Shown here: one piece after another, positions 1 to 8,955 of the stretch
How positions within the stretch are numbered: position 1 is the stretch's first letter
Layout: each line of letters starts with the position of its first letter
From: Glaciecola sp034112105
GTDB taxonomy: Bacteria; Pseudomonadota; Gammaproteobacteria; Enterobacterales; Alteromonadaceae
Direction: 5' to 3'
Length of the DNA stretch: 64,000 nucleotides
NCBI GenBank assembly: GCA_034112105.1
Contig: JAWUVZ010000125.1
Span: 1 to 64,000 of the forward strand
The notes under the pieces: generated by a model
Database searches by the model: none
Seen by the model: only the letters and a program-made list of their open reading frames with translations
Told to the model about the DNA's origin: nothing
Position numbers and translations under genes: made by a program

Positions 1-420
1 TGGCATGAAAATATCCCGATTACAGAGCATATGGGAATCAAATTACATCAGTATACCGAACGGACTATAGAAACAAGAGCGTCATTAAACAGAAACATTA
101 ACCTGCATGGTTCAATGTTTGCTGGCAGCATCTTTTCGCAAGCAACACTTACGGGTTGGGGAATGATATTTTTGCAGCTAAAACAAAAAAATTTAGAAGG
201 AGAAATAGTGCTAGGTGATGGTAATATTCACTATAATAAACCAATTACAATGCGCCCTCGTGCGATTTGTAATATTGAGTCAGTGAAGGCCCGCTTTGAC
301 TTACTAAAAAGAAATAAAAAGTGCCCTGTTGAACTCACCGTTGAAATTCACGATGGTGACACCGCAGTAGCAAGCTTTACTGCCAAATACTGGGTTATTC
401 CCCTTAAAGAAGATAAATAA
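1..420 (+). CDS. YiiD-C-type thioesterase-like protein (3' part; start lies outside the window)
   Basis: The reading frame is open from base 1, and the codons before the first internal ATG (base 31) read WHENIPITEH. That resembles the N-terminal helix of the putative thioesterase domain found alone or behind an acetyltransferase in YiiD. I therefore treat base 31 as internal and the gene as cut by the window edge. The hot-dog fold signature is visible as N-I-N-L-H-G-S-M-F-A-G-S followed by a T-G-W-G helix. Such domains are predicted to bind acyl-CoA or acyl-ACP thioesters, but the substrate is unknown. Whether an N-terminal GNAT domain exists cannot be seen here. Confidence 0.72.
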   Translation, partial: WHENIPITEHMGIKLHQYTERTIETRASLNRNINLHGSMFAGSIFSQATLTGWGMIFLQLKQKNLEGEIVLGDGNIHYNKPITMRPRAICNIESVKARFDLLKRNKKCPVELTVEIHDGDTAVASFTAKYWVIPLKEDK

Positions 421-477
421 ATTCCCACAGCAACTGACCCAAATCAGAAAAGTTCGGCCAGTTATGCTGCTTCCGCG

Positions 478-918
478 CTAAGCTAAATTACGCTTACGCT
501 CAAACAACCAATTATCTACGCTAAATTGTCCTGCTCCCCTTGCAGATAAGACTAACAATCCAGCCATAATCCCCATGTTTTTGAAGAAGTTTTGCGTTTC
601 ATGTATTACATTACCTCCCTCAGGTAAGTTCCAGAAATTATGCATGTATAAACTAATAACGAGAGTCATGCCCGCCAACAAAAAAGCAGATAGCTGAGCT
701 TTAAAACCGAAAATAACAACTAGCCCCAGCAAAATTTGTAATGCGATGGTTATCGGAAGTAATTCGTTGATAAATGGGACACTGTGCTTAGACATGTATT
801 GGGTCATAAATTCATATTGTGTGATTTTTTGAACGCCAGGCACAATAAAATAAAGCCCAAGTAAAAAACGTCCTAGTAATAAACTGGGTAGCTCAAGTAG
901 ATCGGTTATTTTATGCAT
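478..918 (-). CDS. DoxX family membrane protein
   Basis: A 146-residue hydrophobic protein with about four membrane segments. The N-terminal segment has the DoxX pattern L-L-G-R-F-L-L-G-L-Y-F followed by P-G-V-Q-K. Length is normal for the family. An AAGG-type ribosome site precedes the ATG. DoxX-like proteins are inner-membrane proteins linked in some bacteria to redox or thiol stress, but this subgroup has no assigned reaction. It lies downstream of rpoH on the same strand, separated by an rpoH terminator, so it is probably transcribed on its own. Family membership is fairly sure; function is not. Confidence 0.8.
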   Translation of the reverse strand: MHKITDLLELPSLLLGRFLLGLYFIVPGVQKITQYEFMTQYMSKHSVPFINELLPITIALQILLGLVVIFGFKAQLSAFLLAGMTLVISLYMHNFWNLPEGGNVIHETQNFFKNMGIMAGLLVLSARGAGQFSVDNWLFERKRNLA

Positions 919-971
919 AGTGATAAACCTTATTTTTCTTCAGGTTAACTATCGGCAACATTACTAACCAC

Positions 972-1003
972 AAAAAAAGCGCTTCTGTCTCCATTAGCGC
1001 TTT
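972..1003 (-). terminator. Rho-independent terminator of rpoH
   Basis: Read on the minus strand, an AAAGCGCT arm pairs with AGCGCTTT across an 11-12 base loop. The second arm runs straight into a stretch of seven T. It lies about 50 bases after the rpoH stop, as expected for an intrinsic terminator. Confidence 0.75.
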
Positions 1004-1052
1004 CCTGTATATCCATGCTACATAGTAATGCTACGAGCAGCTACATAGTTTA

Positions 1053-1904
1053 TTAAGCCATCGCGGCCTGTAGCTTTTTCATTGCATTCTTTTCTATTTG
1101 GCGAACACGCTCAGCTGATACCTGATATTCGTTGGCTAGGTCTTGCAGCGTCATTTTATCGTCCGACAACCAACGCGTTTCTATAATATGCTGGCTTCTT
1201 GCGTCAAGCGTTTTAATCGCTACATGCAAGCTATTAGATGCATCTTTATCATGAGCGCTATTTATCACGTCCATTTCAACATCTGTCGTCTTATCTTCAA
1301 GATACTGCGCTGGTGCAAAAGTACTTGACTCATCATCGTCAGCTGATAAATCGAAAGAAGCATCGTGACTACTCATACGAGCTTCCATTTGTAATACTTC
1401 CTTAGTGCTTACACCAAGTTCCTCAGCGACTTTTTGCACCTCTGCATGCGTAAACCAACCTAAACGCTTCTTAGACTTACGTAGATTAAAAAACAATTTA
1501 CGTTGAGCCTTAGTCGTCGCAACTTTGACTATACGCCAGTTCTTTAATACAAATTCGTGTATCTCTGCTTTTATCCAATGCACAGCAAACGATACCAAAC
1601 GCACACCAACATTAGGATCAAAGCGCTTTACTGCTTTCATCAAACCAATGTTACCTTCTTGTATCAGGTCTGCTTGTGGTAAGCCATAGCCCGCGTATGA
1701 TTTTGCTACATGCACAACGAAGCGCAAATGCGACATAACTAGTTTACGCGCGGCTTCAAGATCGCCGTCGTCAAAAAGACGTACTGCTAAAGAATTTTCT
1801 TCATCTGCTGTAAGCATATTGATGCGACTCACCGCTTGAACGTAGCTTTCGATACTGCCACTGCGCGGGACGCTTAATGCTAATGTTTGCATTTTTGTAC
1901 TCAT
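1053..1904 (-). CDS. rpoH: RNA polymerase heat-shock sigma factor RpoH (sigma-32)
   Basis: A 283-residue sigma70-family protein with region 2 (RFVVHVAKSYAGYGLPQADL, residues about 61-80), region 3, and a C-terminal region 4 helix-turn-helix ending in V-S-A-E-R-V-R-Q-I-E. The diagnostic RpoH box QRKLFFNLR is at residues 134-142. It directs RNA polymerase to heat-shock promoters for chaperones and proteases. In related genomes rpoH directly follows ftsX. Here it stays on the same strand as ftsYEX but is separated from them by one small membrane gene and two opposite-strand EAL-HDOD genes, so it must have its own promoter. The long leader (about 100 bases) could carry thermosensing structure, but I could not fold it. 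Confidence 0.97.
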   Translation of the reverse strand: MSTKMQTLALSVPRSGSIESYVQAVSRINMLTADEENSLAVRLFDDGDLEAARKLVMSHLRFVVHVAKSYAGYGLPQADLIQEGNIGLMKAVKRFDPNVGVRLVSFAVHWIKAEIHEFVLKNWRIVKVATTKAQRKLFFNLRKSKKRLGWFTHAEVQKVAEELGVSTKEVLQMEARMSSHDASFDLSADDDESSTFAPAQYLEDKTTDVEMDVINSAHDKDASNSLHVAIKTLDARSQHIIETRWLSDDKMTLQDLANEYQVSAERVRQIEKNAMKKLQAAMA

Positions 1905-2011
1905 TTTTACCTCGTTACTTCATTCTCAAAGTTTACTTTCAGCATGTCTGAACCAACTGTGTATCAGTAGACAATATACTAGAACGAAAGTTCGATTAAA
2001 CTATCCCACCA

Positions 2012-2039
2012 AATATAAGGCCTCTCACTGAAATTTCAA
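2012..2039 (-). promoter_or_regulatory. Candidate sigma70 promoter for rpoH
   Basis: On the minus strand TTGAAA (2039-2034) and TATATT (2017-2012) are separated by 16 bases, about 110 bases before the rpoH ATG. The match was found by eye. AT-rich sequence gives such matches by chance. Confidence 0.4.
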
Positions 2040-2185
2040 GTGTAAAGTGAGAAATAGTTGGTATTTCACCTAATTTCTTTCAAATTAAGGAACAACACCT
2101 GATTATTATATGTTAAATTCGTAAAACGATCACAAAAGTAAGCAATTTATTATTAAATTTGCTTACATTTTCGAGCAGTTAATAA

Positions 2186-3415
2186 ATGTTTTCATATGTT
2201 GCCAGACAAGCTATTTATAATGTTGAAAAACGTGTATTTGCTTATGAGTTATTATTCAGGGATGGAGATAGCAATTGTTTTCCTGATATGTCTCCCGATG
2301 AAGCCACAAGTAGTATGATTGCTAACAGCCATTTGACTGTTGGAATTGAGGATATTACGTTCAATAAACCGGCATTCATTAATTTTCACAAAGACACTCT
2401 GCTATATCGATTCCCTTCAACGCTTGACCCATCGAGCGTAGTAATTGAAATTGTTGAAACTGTTGAAGTGAACGATGAGCTAGTTCAGGCCTGCAAACAT
2501 ATACGCGACTTGGGATACCAACTGGCACTCGATGATTATGATTTCTCTCCAAAGTGGGACGCATTCCTTCCTTTCATCGACTTTATCAAGGTCGAAGTTG
2601 AGGAAATCGAGAAGCAAGGCGCCGTTGCAATTGCAAAAATTCAAACACTGAATGCCCAAGGCATTAAGACTATTGCTGAAAAAGTAGAAACTCATGAGCA
2701 GTTTGAGCGATTCAAAGCAATAGGAGTAAAGCTATTTCAAGGCTACTTCTTAGCGCGCCCAGAAATGATACGCCATCGTGATTTGAATGCATCGCTGCAC
2801 TCAGTCACTGAACTTGTTAGTTTGAGCAACTCACCTAATTTTGATGCTAAAGAAGTCGTCAAGGTGATCGAGAAAGACGTCGGATTAGCATACAAACTGA
2901 TGCGTTTTGTCAATAATCCAATGATTAATAAACGACAAAAAATCGAATCGCTTCAGCATGCGATTAACTACATCGGTCATGTTGAAATTAAGAAGTTTAT
3001 TGCTCTGCTTGCACTCGCTAACATGCGCGGTGAAAAACCAACTGAACTTCTTATTCAATCATTAGTTAGAGCGCGTTTTTGCTCGCTAATGTCAGTTGAA
3101 CTAGAGTTACCTGAAAACCCACCAACCAGCTTTTTGTTGGGCTTATTTTCTATGATCGATGCATTACTAGATCAACCTATGGAAATTGTGGTGGAGAAGC
3201 TTCCTATTGGGCAAGAGCTGCGCGATGCCTTGTGTAAAAAAAATATTGACTCCACAATGGGACTGCAAATGAGAGCTTGTTTTGCATTTGAAGAGGCTGA
3301 TTGGGACCAAATAGATTACATTGCACTGCAATTTGAACTCAGCAGTGGACGCTTGTACACGCTTTATTATGAAGCAATGCATTGGGCGCAGAATATGAAT
3401 AACACCATTAGTTAA
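2186..3415 (+). CDS. EAL-HDOD signalling protein (first of a tandem pair)
   Basis: A 409-residue protein with an EAL-like domain (about 1-200) followed by an HDOD domain (about 205-395, with Y-K-L-M-R-F-V-N-N-P). This architecture is that of the YuxH/CdgJ family. In the EAL half the usual EALxR becomes ELLFR. Several acidic or amide positions survive: N in INF, E in EIVE, the DD pair in LALDDYDF, K in FIKVE, and E in AEKVE. The catalytic loop 6 sequence (DDFGTG in active enzymes) has decayed to DDYDFS. It may bind c-di-GMP or act through protein contacts rather than hydrolyse it; CdgJ in Vibrio influences motility. A paralogue follows 21 bases downstream, so the two are probably co-transcribed. 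Confidence 0.88.
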   Translation: MFSYVARQAIYNVEKRVFAYELLFRDGDSNCFPDMSPDEATSSMIANSHLTVGIEDITFNKPAFINFHKDTLLYRFPSTLDPSSVVIEIVETVEVNDELVQACKHIRDLGYQLALDDYDFSPKWDAFLPFIDFIKVEVEEIEKQGAVAIAKIQTLNAQGIKTIAEKVETHEQFERFKAIGVKLFQGYFLARPEMIRHRDLNASLHSVTELVSLSNSPNFDAKEVVKVIEKDVGLAYKLMRFVNNPMINKRQKIESLQHAINYIGHVEIKKFIALLALANMRGEKPTELLIQSLVRARFCSLMSVELELPENPPTSFLLGLFSMIDALLDQPMEIVVEKLPIGQELRDALCKKNIDSTMGLQMRACFAFEEADWDQIDYIALQFELSSGRLYTLYYEAMHWAQNMNNTIS

Positions 3416-3436
3416 ACGCCACTGAAGGAAGTATAG

Positions 3437-4672
3437 ATGTTTGCATTTATTGCTCGCCAGCCGATCTTAGACAAAGAACAAGATCTATTTGCCTATGAGC
3501 TTTTATTCAGAGATGGGGCACATGGTACCTACCCTGAACACGAACCTAAGAAAACAGAAATAATTAATTCGAGATTTAACACATTAGGTATCGATGATAT
3601 TTCTGGAAATAAACGTGCCTTTATCAATTTTTTACCCGAAACCATTATTAACCGTTTTCCAGAAGAGCTGACCCCGGATAATATCGTTGTCGAACTCACA
3701 CAAAATCCGGCCATGAATACGAGTTTAATGAATGCATGTCAATTGCTCAAAGACGCTGGCTATCAAATTGCACTAAATGATAATCGTCTTCAATCGGCGG
3801 TTCTGGCGCCATATCCTTACATCGACATTGTGAAAGTTGATATCAACAAAATCAGTTCTCAAATGCTCGAACAACATATCCCAAATTTAGCAGCTTCGGG
3901 CATTCAACTAGTTGCGGAGCAAGTTTCAACACTAGACCAATTTGCTATGTGTCTTGACCTAGGTTTTGATTATTTTCAGGGCTATTTTTTCACTCAACCA
4001 AATACGAAAACGGCAAAGGCTTTACCATCATCAAAAATAACACTATTGGAGTTAATGTCACATAGCGCAAATTCTCACTTTGACCTGGAAAAAATTGCGC
4101 ATATTATTGAGCGTGACGCTGCGTTATCGTATTTATTACTGCGATTTATTAACAATCCAATGATCAACAAGCGCGAGAAAATCACTTCACTGCGCCATGC
4201 ATTGCATTATCTTGGTGAAGTTGAAGTCAAAAAATTCATCGCGTTACTATCGCTTGCCAGTCTAAACGATGAAAAGCCTGTAGAGTTGCTCCAAGTATCA
4301 CTAGTTAGAGCTAAATTTTGTGAGCTATTCGAAATGCATAAACATGGCAAAAATAAAGCGATGTCAGCATTTATTGTCGGTCTATTTTCGCTACTCGATA
4401 CTATTTTAGACGGGGAAATGGCGAGTATTCTTGAGAAGCTACCGATTAGTACGGACATTAAACAAGCGTTGCTAGGTGTCGATGGTGATTATGCGCAGTA
4501 CCTACAAACAGCTAAAGCATTTGAAGCCGGTTTGTGGGGCAAGATAATGGCACAAGCTGAGAACTTAAATATATCGCAGAAAGAACTACATGGCATTTTC
4601 AACGATTCAATTCGTTGGAGTAATGACATGCGCCACGCGTTATCTGACTACTTCCCTAAAACCAAAGCCTAA
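3437..4672 (+). CDS. EAL-HDOD signalling protein, degenerate EAL (second of a tandem pair)
   Basis: A 411-residue paralogue of the preceding gene over its full length, with shared blocks such as YELLFRDG, RFPEEL/RFPSTL, and FINNPMINKREKI in the HDOD half. A strong GAAGGAAG ribosome site lies 6 bases before the ATG. Compared with the first copy, the EAL domain has lost more catalytic positions: the DD pair reads ND (I-A-L-N-D-N-R) and the later VE reads VS (A-E-Q-V-S). Phosphodiesterase activity is therefore unlikely. The HDOD half is intact by eye. The pair looks like a tandem duplication in which the second copy has become a non-catalytic partner. Confidence 0.88.
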   Translation: MFAFIARQPILDKEQDLFAYELLFRDGAHGTYPEHEPKKTEIINSRFNTLGIDDISGNKRAFINFLPETIINRFPEELTPDNIVVELTQNPAMNTSLMNACQLLKDAGYQIALNDNRLQSAVLAPYPYIDIVKVDINKISSQMLEQHIPNLAASGIQLVAEQVSTLDQFAMCLDLGFDYFQGYFFTQPNTKTAKALPSSKITLLELMSHSANSHFDLEKIAHIIERDAALSYLLLRFINNPMINKREKITSLRHALHYLGEVEVKKFIALLSLASLNDEKPVELLQVSLVRAKFCELFEMHKHGKNKAMSAFIVGLFSLLDTILDGEMASILEKLPISTDIKQALLGVDGDYAQYLQTAKAFEAGLWGKIMAQAENLNISQKELHGIFNDSIRWSNDMRHALSDYFPKTKA

Positions 4673-4705
4673 GGTTAAAACTCATATTTTGCTGATATTT
4701 AGATA

Positions 4706-5125
4706 CTAAATAAAAAGCACCACATACAAGCCTAAACCAAGAAGAACAAAATGAGGAAAGACGACTGTAGGTTTAGCTAAATGTCGCAGATACGCTGAGA
4801 TTAGCGATATTAAGCCTCTTGGCTTTGCCTCCCATACCGTATTAAATTGAATATTGGTATCACTAGACGCACTTGCTAGTTCACTCTCTATCGTGAGTAA
4901 TCTGTCCGCGAATCTGGATTGAAAAGTTTTCCAGATAGCATCTTGGACCCAACAAATACTATTGAGCACGAGGATAATTTCGGGATTTTTTAACTCAAAA
5001 GCGAACAATATCGCCACTAAAACAGCAACCAATTTTATTACCAAAGAAAGCTTTTCGAATGCATCAAACTGATTTTGTAACGTCACCCATTCAATCAGCA
5101 ACGGATTTTCTAGATTTTGTTGCAA
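4706..5125 (-). CDS. Small membrane protein of unknown function downstream of ftsX
   Basis: A 139-residue protein that I do not recognise. It shows a hydrophobic segment at about 27-46, a second weaker one just after, and a third at the extreme C-terminus (V-L-L-G-L-G-L-Y-V-V-L-F-I), with a soluble middle. The start is TTG, chosen because a strong GGAGGA ribosome site lies 5 bases upstream. It begins 67 bases after the ftsX stop on the same strand, so it may be the last gene of an ftsY-ftsE-ftsX transcript. It ends convergently with the EAL-HDOD pair. No function can be given. Confidence 0.7.
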   Translation of the reverse strand: MQQNLENPLLIEWVTLQNQFDAFEKLSLVIKLVAVLVAILFAFELKNPEIILVLNSICWVQDAIWKTFQSRFADRLLTIESELASASSDTNIQFNTVWEAKPRGLISLISAYLRHLAKPTVVFPHFVLLGLGLYVVLFI

Positions 5126-5192
5126 AGGACTCCTCCAAAAAAAACAAAGAATATATCAGTGACAAAGAAAGCCACTTACGAAATAGACAAAC

Positions 5193-6173
5193 CTATCTAG
5201 GCTCAATATCTTTTACATGGCGTTGCACAGACAACAATGACCCAGTAATTCCTAAACTTACAGATACCAAAAGCATAAATATTAATGTACTCAAGTCCAT
5301 AGATGTCAAATTAAAGTTAACTTGATACTTTTCCATGAAATCTTGCATACTGTAATCAACCCATAACAAAATGATTAGTACCGTTATCCACGCCATAATA
5401 CCACCTAGGAAACCGTACCAAAAACCGGTATATAAAAATGGTCGTTGAATAAAAGCATCAGTGGCTCCAACCAGTTTCATCACAACAATTTCGTCTCTTT
5501 TACTCAGAATATTAAGCCTAATAGTGTTACCAATGATGAGAACAACGGCAAAAAACAGAAGTACCGCTAGCAGTGTCACTAAGTCCTTTGCAATTCCTAT
5601 AAGTGCGTAGAGACGTTCGAGCCATTCAATATCTAGTTTACCAATCTCAACTTCTCTCTCTTTACGCAACTTATCGAGTAATATCCCGGCTGACGTGGGG
5701 CTCGCATGTTTACTGGTAGGCACCACTAGTACCACTGCCGGCAATGGATTTGTTTCTAAGTAGTCTAATGCGTCACCAAGCCCGGATAACATTTGAAATT
5801 CTTTTAAGCCCTCATCCGCGCTTATATACTCGACCTCAGCGACTTCTGGCCATAATCGTAATCGGGTTAATAGTTGTTGAGCACTCGAATCAGTCACCCC
5901 CTCTCGTAAAAATAAGGAAATTTCTGATGCCTGTTCCCACTGTTGACTGATTTGTTCGGTGTTTTTGACCAGCACGTAAAGCGTGCTAGGGAGGGTGATA
6001 CTAAAACCTAATACACCAATTGTCATCAATGAGGCAAAGGGTGAACGCCACAACTCGCCAAGGCTATTTACAGCCTGGCGCAGATGATCGGTAAAAAACA
6101 TAATTAGCAATTGAAACATGCCAATTTTGACTGATTCAGCACCTTGCGCGCGCCCTTTAAACAATAGACTCAT
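5193..6173 (-). CDS. ftsX: Cell-division protein FtsX
   Basis: A 326-residue inner-membrane protein with the FtsX layout: a cytoplasmic N-terminus, a first membrane segment near residue 50, a periplasmic domain (about 75-185, with the E-V-A-E-V-E-Y-I-S pattern), then three membrane segments. With FtsE it forms the ABC-type complex that controls septal peptidoglycan amidases through EnvC, which is also encoded in this window (32674-33825). Its start overlaps the ftsE stop by 4 bases (ATGA), indicating translational coupling. Slightly shorter than the E. coli protein, within normal range. Confidence 0.96.
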   Translation of the reverse strand: MSLLFKGRAQGAESVKIGMFQLLIMFFTDHLRQAVNSLGELWRSPFASLMTIGVLGFSITLPSTLYVLVKNTEQISQQWEQASEISLFLREGVTDSSAQQLLTRLRLWPEVAEVEYISADEGLKEFQMLSGLGDALDYLETNPLPAVVLVVPTSKHASPTSAGILLDKLRKEREVEIGKLDIEWLERLYALIGIAKDLVTLLAVLLFFAVVLIIGNTIRLNILSKRDEIVVMKLVGATDAFIQRPFLYTGFWYGFLGGIMAWITVLIILLWVDYSMQDFMEKYQVNFNLTSMDLSTLIFMLLVSVSLGITGSLLSVQRHVKDIEPR

Positions 6174-6862
6174 ACGTACAAACCTTCGTTCGATTGCTCG
6201 TTAAGCCCATCAGTTATCATTTGTCCATTTTTTAGCGTCAGCGTTCGATACTTCATGCGCGCTATAAGCCCTAAATCATGGGTAGCGATAAAGACAGACA
6301 CCCCCGCTTGATTGAAGTCTTCAAACAGCCTAATGATCTCCATTGAAAGCTTAGGGTCGAGGTTACCTGTAGGCTCATCGGCTAATAATAATGGAGGACG
6401 GTTGACCACTGCCCTAGCAATACCAACACGTTGTTGTTCACCACCTGACAATGTAATTGGAAGATTTTTAGCTTTATCACGCAAGCCAACCATTTCGAGG
6501 GCTGCGTCAACGCGCTTAGCGATATTTTTTCTAGTATGACCTTCAATAACTAGGGGGAGTGACACATTATCAAAGACAGTTTTGTCCATGAGCAACTGAT
6601 GACTTTGGAATATCATGCCTATATCTCTGCGAATATAAGCAATGTCTCTGCGTTTTATTGAACTTAGATTGTGACCATTAATGAGAACTTGACCTACAGT
6701 AGGTCTTTCCATGATGCTGATTAGCTTCAGTAATGTACTTTTCCCTGCGCCTGAATGCCCAGTTAAAAAAGCCATTTCACCTTTCTCTACATGAAAGTCG
6801 ACTTTTCTCAACGCCTGCTGGCCACCGGGATAGGTTTTACTTACCTGTTCAAACTTTATCAA
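6170..6862 (-). CDS. ftsE: Cell-division ATP-binding protein FtsE
   Basis: A 230-residue ABC ATPase with all motifs visible: Walker A GHSGAGKST (about 36-44), Q-loop (I-F-Q-S-H), signature LSGGEQQRVGIARA, Walker B LLLADEPTGNLD and the switch histidine in ATHD. It powers the FtsEX complex at the division septum. It lies 11 bases after ftsY and overlaps ftsX by 4 bases, the classical ftsYEX operon. Confidence 0.97.
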   Translation of the reverse strand: MIKFEQVSKTYPGGQQALRKVDFHVEKGEMAFLTGHSGAGKSTLLKLISIMERPTVGQVLINGHNLSSIKRRDIAYIRRDIGMIFQSHQLLMDKTVFDNVSLPLVIEGHTRKNIAKRVDAALEMVGLRDKAKNLPITLSGGEQQRVGIARAVVNRPPLLLADEPTGNLDPKLSMEIIRLFEDFNQAGVSVFIATHDLGLIARMKYRTLTLKNGQMITDGLNEQSNEGLYV

Positions 6863-6873
6863 CCTAACATCCT

Positions 6874-8235
6874 CTAATGTTCTTCAGAAACATCCTGACT
6901 AAACAATGCATCAACAAATTGCTGTGCTTCAAATGGACGAAGGTCATCAATACCCTCTCCAATCCCAATATAGCGAATGGGAATACCAAATTGATCAGCA
7001 AGTGAAAAAATAATACCGCCTTTCGCTGTGCCGTCTAATTTCGTTAAATTAATACCCGTTATACCCACCGCTTCGTTGAATATTTTAGTTTGACTCACCG
7101 CATTTTGACCTGTACTTGCGTCAAGCGTCAACATAACCTCATGTGGCGCGTCAGGATTAATTTTTTTCATCACTCTAACTATCTTTTTGAGCTCTTCAAT
7201 TAAGTGTCCTTTGTTCTGTAATCGCCCTGCAGTATCGGCAATTAACACGTCAATGCCTTTTGCTTTGGCCGATGCCAAGGCATCAAAAATCACAGACGCA
7301 CTATCTGAACCTGTTTGTTGAGCAACTACCGGGATATTATTACGTTCTCCCCAAATCTGTAACTGCTCGACCGCGGCGGCCCTAAATGTATCGCCTGCAG
7401 CTAGCATTACTTTCTTACCATCGCCTTGAAACTGCTTTGCTAATTTACCAATGGTGGTCGTTTTTCCAACACCGTTGACTCCAACCATTAGAATAACGAA
7501 CGGTTGTTTACTGCCGTTCTCATCGTTTGTAGCGCTTAAATCGAGAGGTTTCGATACACGTTGTAATAGCGCTTTCATTTGTTCTTTGAGCAGCTCATAG
7601 AGCGCATCGCCATTTTTCAATTGCGATAATTTTGCACTTTCAGTAAGACTATTGATAATTTTTGTAGTTGTTACAATACCAACATCAGCTATAAGTAATT
7701 GTGTTTCTAGCTCTTCATATAAGTCACTATCAATTTTTTTACCCGCAAACAGCGATACGAAGCCTGTGCCAATACTCTCTTTAGTGCGAGATAAGCCTTG
7801 TTTTAAGCGACTAAAAAAACCGCCAGAGTTTGGCTTTTCCGTCGTAACGGATTCGACCGATTGGACACTCTCTTCTAACTCAAAACTTGCTAACTGAGAA
7901 TCAACAGAGCTACTCTCGATTTCAACGGACGTATTCTCAGTTCCAACAACAGTACTGTCAATCTCACCACCAATGATAATCTCTGGCGTTGATGAATTTT
8001 CAGCTATTATTTCTGCAGAATATACTGATTGAGAAGCCTCATCGTAGCTTTTCTCGACGTCTACAATGGGTTCTGAAACAGCTTCACGTTCTGATTCATG
8101 TTTTGATTCAGATTCAGTTTGAGCGTCTAAAAAAATATCTTTTTCAGCGTCATGTGTTTGTTCTTCAGTCGTTTCAGGCTGGTTTTTAGGTTGGTCTTTT
8201 TTAAACCAATTAAACGGATTTGCCATATTGTTCAA
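6874..8235 (-). CDS. ftsY: Signal recognition particle receptor FtsY
   Basis: GTPase that docks SRP-ribosome complexes at the inner membrane. The first 150 or so residues form a long acidic A domain rich in Glu, Ser and Val. The NG domain follows, with GVNGVGKTTT (G1, near residue 255), DTFRAAAVEQL, DTAGRLQ and TKLDGTAKGG. The start is uncertain. A TTG at 8235 sits 4-5 bases from an AAGGA ribosome site, whereas the ATG at 8226 (MANPFNWF, which looks like a natural FtsY N-terminus) is about 13 bases from it. I give the longer form; the difference is three residues. First gene of ftsYEX and divergent from rsmD. Confidence 0.96.
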   Translation of the reverse strand: MNNMANPFNWFKKDQPKNQPETTEEQTHDAEKDIFLDAQTESESKHESEREAVSEPIVDVEKSYDEASQSVYSAEIIAENSSTPEIIIGGEIDSTVVGTENTSVEIESSSVDSQLASFELEESVQSVESVTTEKPNSGGFFSRLKQGLSRTKESIGTGFVSLFAGKKIDSDLYEELETQLLIADVGIVTTTKIINSLTESAKLSQLKNGDALYELLKEQMKALLQRVSKPLDLSATNDENGSKQPFVILMVGVNGVGKTTTIGKLAKQFQGDGKKVMLAAGDTFRAAAVEQLQIWGERNNIPVVAQQTGSDSASVIFDALASAKAKGIDVLIADTAGRLQNKGHLIEELKKIVRVMKKINPDAPHEVMLTLDASTGQNAVSQTKIFNEAVGITGINLTKLDGTAKGGIIFSLADQFGIPIRYIGIGEGIDDLRPFEAQQFVDALFSQDVSEEH

Positions 8236-8308
8236 AAAATCCTTAACAGAAGATGAGTAGATTCAGATATAATTTAAAATATAATTAATACTAACACTTT
8301 CATAGCAC

Positions 8309-8896
8309 ATGACGCGAGCAAGAAAACAGGCAAATTCAAGCACAGGGTCTATTCGGATAATTGGCGGCAGCCACCGTGGTCGAAAGCTTCCAGTACTAAA
8401 TGCTGAGGGGCTTCGTCCAACAACAGATCGAACTAAAGAAACCTTATTTAATTGGCTGATGATGGACGTAAGCGGTGCACATTGCCTTGATTGCTTTGCC
8501 GGTGCAGGTTCACTCGGGTTTGAAGCTCTGTCTCGTGGCGCCGATGTGGTTAACTTGATGGAGCTGGATAAACAAGCCGCTAGGCAATTAACCGCAAATG
8601 CCGAATTACTAAAGTACAGCTCAGAAGAAGCCTGTATTATTCAGGGAAATACGTTAGATTTGCTACAACAATTTTCAAAAGTGGTCGATATTGTGTTCAT
8701 CGACCCACCATTCCAGCACAATTTAGTACAACCTTGCATTAACCTAATCGATTCCAGAGAACTCACAAAGTCGGGCACGAAAGTCTACATAGAAAGAGAA
8801 GTAAACGCAGATTTACTAATGCTTCCTGCTGGTTGGAGACTAATCAAAGAGAAGTCAACCCAACAAGTAAGTACTCAGCTATATTTAGTGGAGTAG
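8309..8896 (+). CDS. rsmD: 16S rRNA (guanine-966-N2)-methyltransferase RsmD
   Basis: A 195-residue SAM-dependent methyltransferase. The SAM-binding motif is FAGAGSLGFEALSRGA (about residues 71-86), and the catalytic DPPF is at about 132-135. The N-terminal R-I-I-G-G-S-H-R-G-R-K-L-P is typical of the family. It modifies G966 of 16S rRNA during 30S assembly. It is divergent from ftsY across a 73-base gap, an arrangement common in gammaproteobacteria. Confidence 0.96.
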   Translation: MTRARKQANSSTGSIRIIGGSHRGRKLPVLNAEGLRPTTDRTKETLFNWLMMDVSGAHCLDCFAGAGSLGFEALSRGADVVNLMELDKQAARQLTANAELLKYSSEEACIIQGNTLDLLQQFSKVVDIVFIDPPFQHNLVQPCINLIDSRELTKSGTKVYIEREVNADLLMLPAGWRLIKEKSTQQVSTQLYLVE

Positions 8897-8913
8897 CAAA
8901 TAAAGCATTAACA

Positions 8914-8938
8914 TCATTAGGTTTGTGCAACCTAAATG
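8914..8938. terminator. Hairpin between convergent rsmD and the DUF416 gene
   Basis: AGGTT pairs with AACCT around a TGTGC loop. The stem can extend outward through CATT/AAATG with one bulge. There is no long T run on either strand, so it is a weak or bidirectional terminator at best. Position between two gene ends supports the reading. Confidence 0.4.
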
Positions 8939-8955
8939 CCAAAATGTGGCCCAGG

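Noticed and set aside
5059..5325. 88-codon plus-strand frame across the gap between ftsX and the small membrane gene
   Set aside because: It overlaps both genes antisense, has no ribosome site and no recognisable protein pattern.
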